From Paramarasmius palmivorus (taxonomy: Eukaryota > Basidiomycota > Agaricomycetes > Agaricales > Marasmiaceae): a DNA stretch of 64,000 nucleotides. Both the position numbers and the translations under genes were made by a program. The stretch lies in NCBI GenBank assembly GCA_037176845.1, contig JAYKXP010000157.1, positions 1-64,000 on the forward strand, read 5' to 3'. Under the pieces are notes generated by a model. It saw only the letters and a list, made by a program, of their open reading frames with translations. It made no database searches and was not told the DNA's origin. Below are positions 22,669 to 33,458 of the stretch, piece by piece (within the stretch, counting starts at the first letter, position 1; every line of letters starts with the position of its first letter).

Positions 22669-22933
22669 TGTCGAAGCATATGCCTAGCCTACCGCAGTGG
22701 CAGTGGATTGACTGAGGCTTACCTGATGAATATATCTGATGAGAGATAGAAGCGTATGCGACTTGGTAGTGTGTAAAGCACTGTCTATACCAGTAGATAC
22801 CAACTAGCTTATATACTAAAGTACAGAAGTAACCTGCATAGGAGTCCAAGTGGTATGTACAGTAAGACTAAGGAATTCCGAGTGGTGCTCGGAGATAGAG
22901 TGGATATAATCTAATCTAAAGATAGTTTCGACA
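22669..22933 (-). repeat. Copia 5' LTR
   Basis: The 265-bp repeat reads TGTCGAAACTATC... on the minus strand. The primer site probably begins at once inside it (GGTTATGGGCCC, about 22668-22657). Confidence 0.92.
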
Positions 22934-22938
22934 AGCCA

Positions 22939-24587
22939 TGCATGCTAGATGTGTCTGAAAACTGTAGAACTGTCTATACTAGAAGGATGGTTGTCATGTC
23001 ATCTATAGAAATGCTATGGAATTGGCTATAGACTTCTTGTGAGGCTATACAACTGATCTGGAAGAGTTGTTGCGACTAGAGACCTTGAATAATGTCTGCG
23101 ACCAAGGGGATTTGAACTTGGCACAGAATAGATGCATAGGTGTAGAGACGCATTGTTGACTGACCAGTCTAGACGCTGGCAGGATATAATGGAAAGGAGA
23201 TCTTCCGCTATAGGAGGAAGCACGTGTGTTGCAGCTTGGATTAATCCAAAGCTCTCAGCATAGCTTAGTAAAATCAACGAGATCTGAAGCTAGACAGCCA
23301 AAGATCAAATTGATAAGCAAGCAAGGTTTTACACTAGCCGCTTACTACAAGCGAGTTACTTGCCCAGAAACATTTTGGGATCATCACCAAAAGGTGTAGA
23401 TCCAAAAACAACCAGAAGATTGTATCTCAGATGAGAGACCGTACCTTTCCCCTGGCTAGACGAAGTACTAGCTAGGAATGGTGATAGAATTACGCATTCT
23501 TAAACCTAGAAGAATATAGAAGAATAGACTCTAAGGGAGGGACTCGAAGGGAAGATGTCTAGGCAGTTCCTGACAATATCTGATACCAAGGAGAGCCGTC
23601 TCCACTCAACAGCTATGTACCATGTGGTCTAGCAAGAGTGAGTCAGCACAAGAAAGAAGGATAGTCCACAGAGCGATTTCCAACGTGAAGCTAGCCAAAT
23701 ATTTGGAACTGCTTTCAGGACCAAAATGCGAATAAACCCAGAATATGGACGAAAGATTGTCTAAAAAGAATATTTCATTTCCTTCTTAAGTAGTTCTATA
23801 CCTTGTATGGGCAGTGAGCCATTGGAATCATAGCTAGAAGTATGTATTTGTAGATTATGGGTAAATAGGACAGCTAGAGGGTATATAAGCTGGCCCATTT
23901 CAATACAAAAGGCAAGCAAGTAGATCCCCCCACTGTCAGATAGCACAGAGCAATCAACAACTTTGGAACTTGACTTCAGAGAATATTCAAGAATATACCC
24001 CACCTGACACAGAGTCAGTGATTTGCTACTTGTATAGCTGTGATAAGCGTACAGTAGTCTCTTGAATAGAATGTACTGAGTTGCATCTAGACGGGATTTG
24101 ACTTGACCACCGAGGTTTGGAGTACTAGGGACTTCCATCTATTGTTGAAATACTGAGGACAGAAGGCCTCCTATCTAAGTTTGAGATATAGAGGACAGAG
24201 GGCCTCTTTATCTAAGAACTGAAGTATTGTGGACAGAGGGCCACCTTACTTATTGTTTTGGCACTGAGGACTGAGGGCCTCCCATTGCCATATATTGGTC
24301 ACTGTTGAACTTGTTTGGATATTGAAGAGGCTAGCTGCACTTGGGCACTATCCTGTTGCATTTTGTTGATTTCTTTGTTTGTTGGATATGAATATACACC
24401 TTATACCATTCTCTATACCACACACCTTTGTTGTTTGTTGGTCTAGATCGAGTACTAGAGTGTCTATGGCGATAATACATCGTTTCTTGATCTTACTACT
24501 GTGTGGTACCTTTGCCAACGCTGAGCCATCCTCGCACAAAAGAGGTTGAGTTGTGTTTTGTTGTCTCTAGATGGCCTTACACCAGTT
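22939..24587. other. Unassigned AT-rich stretch, LTR-like in parts
   Basis: No convincing gene. A minus-strand 125-codon frame at 23761-24138 looks like chance. A TATA-like GTATATAAG at about 23882 on the plus strand, followed by pyrimidine-rich sequence, looks like a retroelement promoter, but I find no LTR ends. A minisatellite lies at 24147-24290. Around 23096-23116 the minus strand reads AAGTTCAAATCCCC, a T-arm-like block without a matching tRNA body. Confidence 0.4.
24147..24290. repeat. Four-unit minisatellite, ~37-bp period
   Basis: The core GAGGACAGAGGGCCTC recurs with small changes at 24155, 24191, 24229 and 24266, spaced 36, 38 and 37 bases. Only this stretch of the window carries it. 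Confidence 0.8.
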
Positions 24588-24908
24588 TAACCCATTCAAC
24601 GTGCTTGTACAAACACAAGATTTGCAAGCACAAGCCTGCCGTGCACGCTTTGGCAACAAGTTTTCACTCCTTGCTTGTTACCACCACCATCAACAACAAC
24701 AGGGGCTCTTGCTCATCGTTCCTAGCGTAAGTTTCCTCCCTTTTCACTCCCTTTTCATGTAGAATAGATAATCAATGTATATTACAACGAATAATGAGAG
24801 AAAAAACCCCCAAAAATTGTACATACCAATATAATGTCTCAGATTAAAAAAAATTCCTAAGGTCAATGCTGATGTACCGTTCCAGGACACTGTGGTCTCA
24901 TCGTCATT
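24588..24908 (+). promoter_or_regulatory. Upstream region shared with Plavaka-1
   Basis: 24588-24700 matches the reverse complement of 16800-16904 (blocks ACAAACACAAGATTTGCAAG, TTCACTCCTTGCTTGTTACC). Both lie a few hundred bases upstream of a start codon with the same polarity, so they probably represent a promoter or subterminal region of one transposon family. Confidence 0.5.
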
Positions 24909-27244
24909 ATGGATTTTCCATCATTGTCACTATTGGAAATTCATCAACTGCTAGATTTGGAGGCTGCTGTGGATAGGGGAGGATATGAGAGTGAGGAAGA
25001 TGAAGGAGGTATGTATGCTTCTACTCTGTTAGTCTCAACCATCTAACACATCAAATCATAGATGAAGGCTTCATTAACGACGGTGATGATGATGAAGGCC
25101 AAACATTGAATTATCATGCCCTAGACGTTGCCCTGGATAACCAACACAACAACTCAGACCACAACTCACTATTTTCCAGAGACGATGAAGACGTTCACTC
25201 AGAACACAACTCCCTCTTTTCTGGAGACGATCAAGACATAGAAATGGGTTGTACGGCTGAGGTGGATAAGAGGAACGTAAGAGGTACTACTGCCGATGAA
25301 CTGGAAGATGACTATGCCAAATATCAGGCCAGAGAAGTCTGGATTGTAAAGTGCAAGGTATATTGTCTTTCTTTCAGCACAATGATGTCTATCTAACAGC
25401 GTGCTAGCAGTACAAAGAGGAATACGTTACATCATTCCTCAACCACTACTGCAAGAAACATCCTGAAGACACCACTTTCCTATCCTTCCAAACTGTATCT
25501 CATGGCTGTGGGTACGAAACTCCATCTCCTTTCCCATCCTACCCTGCTGGTCACTTTGAGCATGGGATGAGGGTTGAGATAATCAACATTTTGATGATCA
25601 AACTGTTAGGACAGCTGCCAAATGCTCGAGAGGGCTGAATCCTCTTTGAGTGTATGCACTCTGCCATTTCTGCCAACTTCCCTGCCATAGACGACTGGCA
25701 TTTCGATCTTGGTGATCTTGTTTGTATGCCAAATGGACAGGAAGGTCTAGTTGTCTCCCATTCCAGCTCTGGTCCTGTCATCGACTATCACAATCCTATA
25801 CCCGAAGGTCCAGGAAACAGCATCGATTTTCTGAGTATGCATGCGACTATCCGTGTCGGGGAGCAGAGCTTTGGATGGAAGCTCCAGAAGGTTTGGTTTG
25901 TTGGTGACTGTGTATGTCACATATCCGGTGTTGAAGGCTTTGTTGTCAGCCTCTCCGAAGATCGCGTTACCATTAAGGATAGCTGTGTAGAGCTCAACTA
26001 TGACTTTTCCAGTCATACCAATTCTTTCTGGCTGCCCAATCGACAACAACACACTCGCGGATACACCTTACATCACGAGCCTGAGGCATACCACAGTACA
26101 CCTTGGATGGAAGCCGCTGTCATTGGTTCTCATCAAGTGACTGATGACAAGCAGTGGGATTGTTTTCACAAGGACTGGAACCAGAACCTTGCTTACATCA
26201 TATTCCTCAGCAGGTGTTTGTTCTAGAACACTGGGAGGCGACGGAGAGGTTGAAGAAGGCGCACACAGGTACAATTCCTTGGAAAGGTCATCGCGTGCTC
26301 ATCTCTGGCAAGAAATGTCAAGACAAGGGACATATTGCCACCATCTATGATGTCCACATCAACCAGCTGACTAATAGCAGTTTGGCTGTTACCTTGGAGT
26401 CACAAGTTGTCAGTAGACTGGAGCAGCGTTCCAAGATGGACTATGATGATATTGTTGATGAATTGTAAGTTTTTCTTTCCTATATTATCTATCAGTCATT
26501 AATAGTGCTTACAGCTGGCAGCTCCCATACCATCTCATCGAAAGGCCGATGAACAAGGTGTTCATGCCAAAACGTGTTGGATATTGGCATCTGAATATGT
26601 ATCACGTCACTCCTGTTCGCTCAACCACTCCTCCAGTTTGTATTCGTCATGGTCTTCGTGAATCCTCAGAGGAGTACTGTCCTGCATGGGACCCTTCTCA
26701 TAGGTTCGATGATGAGGAGCCAACTGTGGAGTCTATAGCAATGGACCAGCCAACTCCCCTCTGGAAGCTCCTGATACAACATCCAAGCCAGGCTTGGCTA
26801 TACGACTCCGAGAATACCACAGATCCGTGGTTCAAGGCGTGCATCACTGGAACAATTGGCATGTGAAAGTTTTCCAGCAAGGTCGACAACATCTGTGTCG
26901 TCACTGCCCATGATAACAGTGCAAGGAATGCTGTCGTGGATTATTACAAAAAGCAGCATGAGATTCCTATGAACATTCAGGTAGAACCTGTGCACCCTGT
27001 CGCCAACACTCGTGATCCAATCTTCATCTTTCGTGGCGACCACGCCAACACTGTAGCATATCGACACACCTCTGCAAAAGATGGTGATGAGTTGTTCCTT
27101 TACAGATATGCAATCTTGATGTTGGAGAAGGTCATAGATTTTCATTTCAAGCTAAAATTTTTACCATTGGACACCTGTGTTCTCCATGTCACAAAGGATA
27201 TTAAAGATACCTTACAGAGACAATTCAATGCTCATCATAGTTAA
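24909..27244 (+). pseudogene. Spt5-like NGN/KOW protein, transposon-associated
   Basis: Relic of a basidiomycete protein with an Spt5-type NGN domain and KOW repeats, often found near transposons; its function there is unknown. Start ATG 24909 (MDFPSLSLLEIHQLLDLEAAVD), acidic N-terminus. Introns 25009-25061 and 25358-25410 join exons in frame. NGN-like part: VWIVKCK-YKEEYVTSFLNHYCKKHPEDTTF (25330-25490). KOW-like segments: FDLGDLVCMPNGQEGLVVS, FVGDCVCHISGVEGFVVSL, and PWKGHRVLISGKKCQDKGHIATIYDV (~26280). C-terminal block AWDPSHRFDDEEPTV...DPIFIFRGDHANTVAYRHTS is also a family pattern. Damage: TGA at 25636-25638 and 26864-26866, and a frame slip near 26160-26210. A further intron spans about 26466-26514. 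Confidence 0.65.
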
Positions 27245-27554
27245 TCATGTATCATTATGGTTGATGTAGTCTTACATGATGTATTTCTTGCCACCTGTAT
27301 TTTTGACACCCAATATACCCTCATTTCTCGTATCCACCCCTTGTGGGTGTCTGGCCTTTGGGACCAGAGATAAGGGTAGCGCCCAAGGTATTTAATTTAC
27401 CCAAAAAGGTAGGACCACGTTCCATGTCTGTCAATGCTTCTTTTGATAACAGGCACGTGTTCTGACTAGGGCAACTTTGGGAGCCCCAAAAGACGCGCTG
27501 TCACAGTGAGTACCACTTTCCCTCTTGCTTTCCTACCACCACCATCCTTTCCCC
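27245..27554. other. Intergenic region between the two accessory genes
   Basis: No gene is seen. It probably carries the terminator of the Spt5-like gene and the promoter of the next gene. No clear TATA box or repeat is visible. Confidence 0.4.
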
Positions 27555-29770
27555 ATGTCTTCGAAGCAAACGGTTGCTAAATCTTCTACACATACAGTTA
27601 CACGCATTTCCACAAGCAAACACACCAAGTCTCCCATCCAACCATCCAATCCCAAACGACAAGGCATAGACCCAGCGTCAGACACGTCGAATAAGGAAAG
27701 CAGTGATGAAGAGGATAGAGATACTGAGAGAATGGAAGAAGAAGATGTCAACATTGATAAACAGAGCAAGAAGGGTGGTAAGCGTCAGAAGGCAATTGAT
27801 GCAGTATTGAAACAAGTCGTCGCAAAAGCTCGGCGCAAAGGAGATAAGTCATGAGTTCAGTATCTTGTTTTTCTATTACCCTGTACTTATGGAATCTTTA
27901 GCAACGAAGTTGATGGTCTGATGAATGTGACCAACCACCTCATCCATGCATCACAACTCATGGTTAGGGGGATCAACCCATGGATGTCTATTACATATGT
28001 TGTAGGAGTTTGGCAAGCCAGTACCAACAACTTTGAGCCACACATTGCTATTGAAGAAAATCTGTGAGTGTTGTACATGTTTGAATTGCGTATTGTCAAC
28101 TGATGTACCTCTAGCTCTACAAAGGAGACAGAACACATAAAAACAGCTGCTAGGGAGCTCCAGCGGTATTGCCCGTTCCTTATGGACTTTCTCTTTGTGG
28201 TAAACAGGCACAAATGCTTTCAAGAGTATAATACGCTACTCAAATTAGTAAGTTGCTGCAATAGTTCTTCCGTAGGGATCACAATGATTTGTATGAGCAG
28301 ATGGATGAAGAACTTGTATGCGCAAGATCAATGGACGTTCACCGATGCAGTGAGCAAGTAGCTGGCTGGCTTCTCGAAAATCCATTCCAGGATTGTTTAG
28401 TGACGCAGCTCATGTCCTCATCAAAGGAGAATCGTGGCCTCAATAGCATTGAAATCACCAAACTGATTGCTCCAGTGGAATACTTTCCAGACATGTTTCT
28501 GGAGACTGTGAAAGAATCTCAAGTGTACATGGTTTACTGATTGTCTTTCACATGCTGATGCTTTCCAGGGCTGTGACATGCATGCAAAAAAAGAAGATAC
28601 AGATTCAATCTGACAATTTTCTGTGCTATATGTATTGCTGAGAGAAACGCAAGACCATTGATGATCCAAACAAAGATATAGAGACAGGCTTGTTCAAAGG
28701 CTATCTCCCTATGCATGTAAGTCATATCACTTGATGTATGCTAACAGTTTACACTACTTATTGGTTTCAGATTGCCAAATGTTCTCTAACTGGAGCCAAG
28801 TTGGTTTTGGTTACGCCTGCAAAGCCTCATAAGAATTGTATTGCACAGAAGCTCAAGCTTGTCAAGTTCAATGCTCCAATGATTGCATACTACCAAATAC
28901 TGGTATGTGGTTTTCATTTGAGGGTTCACGTACTGACCACTTCCTAGACTTACCTCGCTATCAGCACTGTTGTTGGATGGGAAGACTGAGACGGCGGTCT
29001 TGATTTGCGTTCGATGTATTACAACATTGTGGATGTTCTTACCATCAACAAGGATGAAGACATCAAAGAGTTGAAGAAAGATGACAATTTAAGAACCAGG
29101 ATCTTCAGTTTCTGGAATGAGTAAGTTGTTTGTCATTTTATTACACCTATGTCATTTCATATACAGAAATGTCTTTGGCAACCCTGCTGGACTGGTAACA
29201 AACAAGCAACAGCTCAAAAAGCCCGCCAAGGATAGTGCCATTGAGCGTTTGAAGAAGAACCGTGCTGAAAAGGCAAAGAAGCGGGCAGATGAGAAGAAGG
29301 CAAAGGAGCTGGAGGCTCAACTTGAGGCTGCAGAGAAGGAGAAGTCGAAGAGGAGTGCCAAGGACGACACTGACGATGAAGATGACAACAACAGCAAGGA
29401 GGAGGAGGAGGAGGAGGAGGAGGAGGATGAGGGGAATGATGACAGTGAGGAGGAGGACAACGAAGAAGAGGCTGCTCCCAAGAAGTCCGTCACTGTCAAG
29501 CCCAATGCCACCAGGGAGCCCACCATCAGGCTCACAGCTGTCAAGTCCACAGCGGTCAAGTCTGCAGTCATCAAGCCTACCACTGGCAAGGAGCCCATCA
29601 CCAAGCCCACAATAGTCAAGCCAGCAAAGAAGGTCTCCGGTAATGCTTCTCAAGTGGCTTCTCAAAAGGGTTCTCAGAAGGGTGCGCAGAAGGGTATGAA
29701 GAAGAATTCACAGTGCAAATCTCAGGAGATGGAGTTTGAGGCAACAATGACCGTTAGAGAAGATTATTGA
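27555..29770 (+). pseudogene. DUF6698-like basidiomycete protein
   Basis: Multi-exon relic similar in layout to DUF6698-type proteins that are repeated in mushroom genomes; function unknown. Start MSSKQTVAKS (27555), low-complexity acidic/basic N-terminus, then NEVDGLMNVTNHLIHASQL, ARELQRYCPFLMDFLF, KLIAPVEYFPDMFLE, DPNKDIETGLFKGYLP, YLAISTVVGWED, and the block RSMYYNIVDVL...RTRIFSFWNENVFGNP (~29000-29180), which fits the family's helical C-terminal core. A Lys/Glu-rich tail with coiled-coil character follows (29190-29480), then a repetitive KPT/VKS tail. TGA codons at 28639-28641 and 28987-28989 interrupt it where Arg is expected. Donor and acceptor sites give introns of about 50-60 nt. Confidence 0.5.
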
Positions 29771-30167
29771 ATGACCGGTATGATAATGACATTCTATACG
29801 AACTTGGGCTTATGTTTACGCATGTAGGACACTTATTGTTATTGCTATTTGCCTATGGACCTAGGAATGGAACTGTATGGATACTCGCTTGCTCTGTCAT
29901 ATTAGATTCGTCTGTCTGCTCTGTGTGTACATGTATTGTCCGTATTGCATCAATGTACCTATAATTGGCCGTGTATTTGGTTTTTGTAAGCTGCATACTT
30001 GCTACGTTAGCAAAATGGATGTAAGTGTATGTACATGAAGGTAAATCATTGAAATACATTTAAATGAATGAAATGATTTTGGCCCATTTAAATGTATTTC
30101 AGTAATTTACATGTATTTCGCTGATTTAAATGGACATAAACATATGTAAATCCTATGTCTATTTTCC
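29771..30167. other. AT-rich region with a hairpin
   Basis: No gene is seen. It contains a perfect 17-bp inverted repeat (30050-30066 and 30085-30101) and several further ATTTAAATG/GTATTTC words up to about 30150. It ends where E1 copy D begins. Confidence 0.45.
30050..30101. repeat. Perfect 17-bp inverted repeat, 18-nt loop
   Basis: TGAAATACATTTAAATG at 30050-30066 is exactly complementary to 30085-30101. It could be a terminator-like or transposon-end structure behind the DUF6698-like gene. Confidence 0.7.
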
Positions 30168-30935
30168 CGATGCACATGTGCATTTTGATTGGACCTCTTG
30201 TATAAGTTGATCCAGTGGTGTTTTATGCTTGTTACAAGTTGACCTCTGATCAGACCTGGTTGATCTATTGACAACCTTTGCATTCACTTCCACTTCCTTA
30301 GGATAGGCCCTAGATTGAAAGTCTAGTTGAGACCTTACTGTATACAAGAGCTTAAGTTGTATTGGCAGAGAGATCAAGTAGTTTGGCTTGTGATCTGTAG
30401 CTCTAAGCATTGGTTGCATTGCATTTCTGTGTAGAGATTAGACCTCGGACTAGCTTTTATAAGCTTTAGTGACATAGAGAGGCCCAGATTGACCATTTGG
30501 AGAGTCAGTTGGATTCCTGCTTGCACACAGTTTGTTGATTTGATTCTATCAGGGTCAATACACTTGAGGCAATATTGGTCAAACTCGAGATTGCTACCTA
30601 TAGCACTTGGGGCTGTTTCCTATCCTATTATAAGCATTCGTAACCTTTAGTCACCCCTAATATAAGGTGTATCTTGATTGCTTTTGAAGTAACAAAGAGC
30701 ATATCATCACTCTCAGATCTATAGTTTGTGTACTATTCTAAGTACGGCAACTCTGATCACGTTGAACCACACTTGCACAACTAGTCACCACTAGTGTGCT
30801 GCTGTTCATAACCAGCATCTATTGAATCTTTGTATTTGTGGTCTATTACTAGGCTTCTGCTGTGTCCTACAGTTCTATTAGTGACTCAAAGTCACAGAGC
30901 CCACCACTTATACTTACGTTGTTTGTGATGCATTA
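30168..30935 (-). mobile_element. E1 element, copy D, truncated
   Basis: Reverse-oriented E1 copy of the copy C subfamily, about 766 bp. Its intact end is at 30933, followed by TA (30934-30935); the other end stops at about 30168 in the middle of the family sequence. It keeps the uninterrupted site (30351-30360) into which the MITE inserted in copy C. Confidence 0.8.
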
Positions 30936-31250
30936 ATGGAAGACAACCAAACTGGCTAGTGTATAGATACTTTGTAAAGAGTTAAACTCAAACACAATGT
31001 GCTGTGCTACTGGCCAGTGGGTGCTTTAGCCTTTACATGTTTTTATCTAACTTATATATGTGTCCATATAACTAATTTTAGAACATTCACGAAAGAAAAC
31101 CATATGGTAACCAAGAAAAACCAAGAGAACGAAATGCTGTTAAACAGTCCATATTAGGGTCTAGACGACCTATATTGGGTATATCTCACTTTCATGATGG
31201 TGAGACCATAAGGTGATCGGTCCACAATAATGCAAATCCTTGTGATCCAA
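30936..31250. other. Unassigned sequence before the third LTR copy
   Basis: No coding frame or repeat is recognised. The last four bases (CCAA) are the left target duplication of the LTR at 31251. Confidence 0.4.
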
Positions 31251-33454
31251 TGTGAGGATACCAGAACAAAATCGCTGAAAACAAGTCATTTTGACATTAA
31301 TTGTTGTGTTCAGAATCACACTAGTACACCATACCAAGTACTATATGGACTTGGTATCACTGCTAGGTACCTAGTAGTGCACATATGACAAAGAATAAGA
31401 TAGGCATGCACTGTATAGTGAATACTAGCTGCACACACATAGATGTTGATGTCATCATTAGCCCTATATTACTGTGCTAGGATATGCATTGAAACCTGTA
31501 GACTGTATCTATACCCTATTATCAGGCTGGAACTTTATGAGGACATGCCACTGTACATGGTAGACTTCCTAGTAGGTCATATGGCTACACTACAAGTGCA
31601 CTATGGGACATATGGGATGGGATAGTGAACAAGGACCAACTACCATGGCGTAGAAGGACCCTAGGGGATGAATCAGAGCTATATACCAAATACAGTAGAA
31701 GCTGGAGGTGTGAGTCACCTTCGAGAGCAAAGTGGCCTGGATTAGAAATGTCTGAGTAACCGGGTCATCAATACAAGGACCATATGGGAGCTTAACAGCT
31801 TTCCAATATTGATCAGAATATCCCTCAAACTGTGAGTTGGCATTCCTACTGCTAGTACAGACACTAGTGAGGGACATATAGTCCTATAGCAAAGAAACAA
31901 ATAGGATTCTGTTCAAGAACTGTCCTAGGACATAGAAAATATAATATAGAACGACAAGGGCACAGAGCCTACCTTCCTCAGATACGAATCCTGTGATGGA
32001 GCATAGCTTTTTCCTTTCATTTCTCTAAGTCCCCTTATTGATTTTCTTATCTTCATCTTATCATTTTCCATTTATATCTTGTACAGCCCCTCATCCATTA
32101 GAACATTCCATATCATTCTTCTGTTGTTCCACATCTTTCTGTATCATTCTGATTGCTTACTTGTACAATTCTCGCTGAGACAGACTCTTCACATATAAAC
32201 CGTAGTTGTAGATGCCTAGTTCCCCATCTTGACCTCTTGGTCATTTGGGCTAAGCAAGTTGTCTTGTACTTTAGCCTCTAGTTATGCTAACTTGGTCATT
32301 TGGGCTAGTATTTGACTTGTGTCTGCCTGCTCAACGTCGTATAGTGCCCTGTACCTATGCTGGATTGTCCCCTTTCCCTTATCATCATTGCTCAGCACCA
32401 CTACCTATAGATAGGTAGTTGGTTTGCCCTCACAAATCCAAAGTGTTTCAGTTGAGATCAGACTCCTAGCAAGTTCCAAGCGGAATAACTATGTCCTAGC
32501 ACCAATATCCAAAATACACCATGTGGAACAGCACCTCTGTGCACCACTTCCTAGCAACCAAAAAGTAATATTACTTGCCATCCTGCAGAATAATGTCGAG
32601 TTCCGACCAATATATACCCCAAACCTTCCTTTTCTGGTAGATACTTACTTCATATGGACAGAATCCTCTCCTCGTTCTCATTTCTTGCATAGTTACTATT
32701 ACTTTATTGTGTCCACTTTCACTTATATGTGAAATATGTATGCTCGCGAGTATAAAAGCAGCAGGGTTTCCACTAGGAAGCTCTCAAGCAATTACCCCAC
32801 TATATATGTAGCCCTAGTGTACAATAGCAAAAGTTCTTGTCTTCTATCGTTGACCATAGAGGCGACATGTGCTTAGAAAATAACTTAGAAAATAAACCTT
32901 GAAAAGCCCTTCTCTATATTGAACTAGAGTTAACTTTGAGATACCCATAGGACAGAGCTAGTTCATCTAGTCTCTTTGGATAGGATTGATTGTTTCCGGA
33001 CTAGTGTGGAGCCCCACTAGATCCCTTTTCACTTGGTGTGGAGCCCCACCAGTGATCGTTAAAGCTTAGTGTGGAGCCCCACTAGCTTATAGGTGGCCTG
33101 GTTGTCGTGCTAGTTCGACTAGTGTAACCAGTGCCTTTCATAGGAACAATAGGTCTTTACCCTTGTCAGGTTTGATAGGTTATTTTGTGTCATAGGAATG
33201 TATAGGAATAGTTATAGATAGGTTTATAGGTTGGCTCACGTTGTCTTGATTATATCGAGACCATATTATCATATTACATTGTTTCATTCATTGCTCGTAC
33301 ACTTCCCTTGTGTCCTAGTGATTTGTAGATGTTCAACTAGTGTGCTAGTTGATTTCTTGTGTTGATTGTATGGATCCTTTGACAATGTCGAACCCTGCTC
33401 ACACAACTTGGCATATATATTTTTCTCCTTTACAGGTGTTTTATAAGCCTCACA
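31251..33454 (+). repeat. Gypsy solo LTR, interrupted
   Basis: Third copy of the 788-type LTR, with the same TGTGAGG...CCTCACA ends and the 4-bp duplication CCAA (31247-31250, 33455-33458). Without the nested repeat at 31992-32434 and its duplication it is about 1756 bp. Most CpG sites of the 788 copy read TG or CA here, so it is an older or more strongly mutated copy. The three TGTGGAGCCCCAC units remain (near 33005-33085). Confidence 0.9.
31992..32434 (+). repeat. Unrelated solo LTR nested in the Gypsy solo LTR
   Basis: The 443-bp repeat starts TGTGATGGAGC and ends GCCCTCACA, with an exact 5-bp duplication AATCC (31987-31991, 32435-32439). It interrupts the LTR at the point matching about 1525 in the 788 copy. 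No internal region or second copy is present. Confidence 0.85.
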
Positions 33455-33458
33455 CCAA

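Larger units (their letters stand above)
17109..22938 (-). mobile_element. Copia (Ty1-type) retrotransposon with AGCCA target duplication
   Basis: Near-complete 5.8-kb element (17114-22933) on the minus strand, flanked by the identical 5-bp duplication AGCCA (17109-17113 and 22934-22938). It has two 265-bp LTRs that differ at only three positions, all transitions, so the insertion is recent relative to its surroundings. Domain order protease, integrase, reverse transcriptase, RNase H is that of Copia. It cannot work as it stands: pol carries four in-frame TGA codons. Confidence 0.93.

Noticed and set aside
23090..23180. tRNA gene on the minus strand
   Set aside because: Only the T-arm-like AAGTTCAAATCCCC fits; I cannot build acceptor, D and anticodon stems.
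24147..24290. CRISPR-like array
   Set aside because: Units are adjacent degenerate tandem repeats without unique spacers, and the host is a fungus.
29262..29615. Arginine-rich plus frame and Leu/Ser-rich minus frames over the DUF6698-like tail
   Set aside because: They are out-of-frame readings of a GAG/AAG-rich acidic-basic coding stretch.
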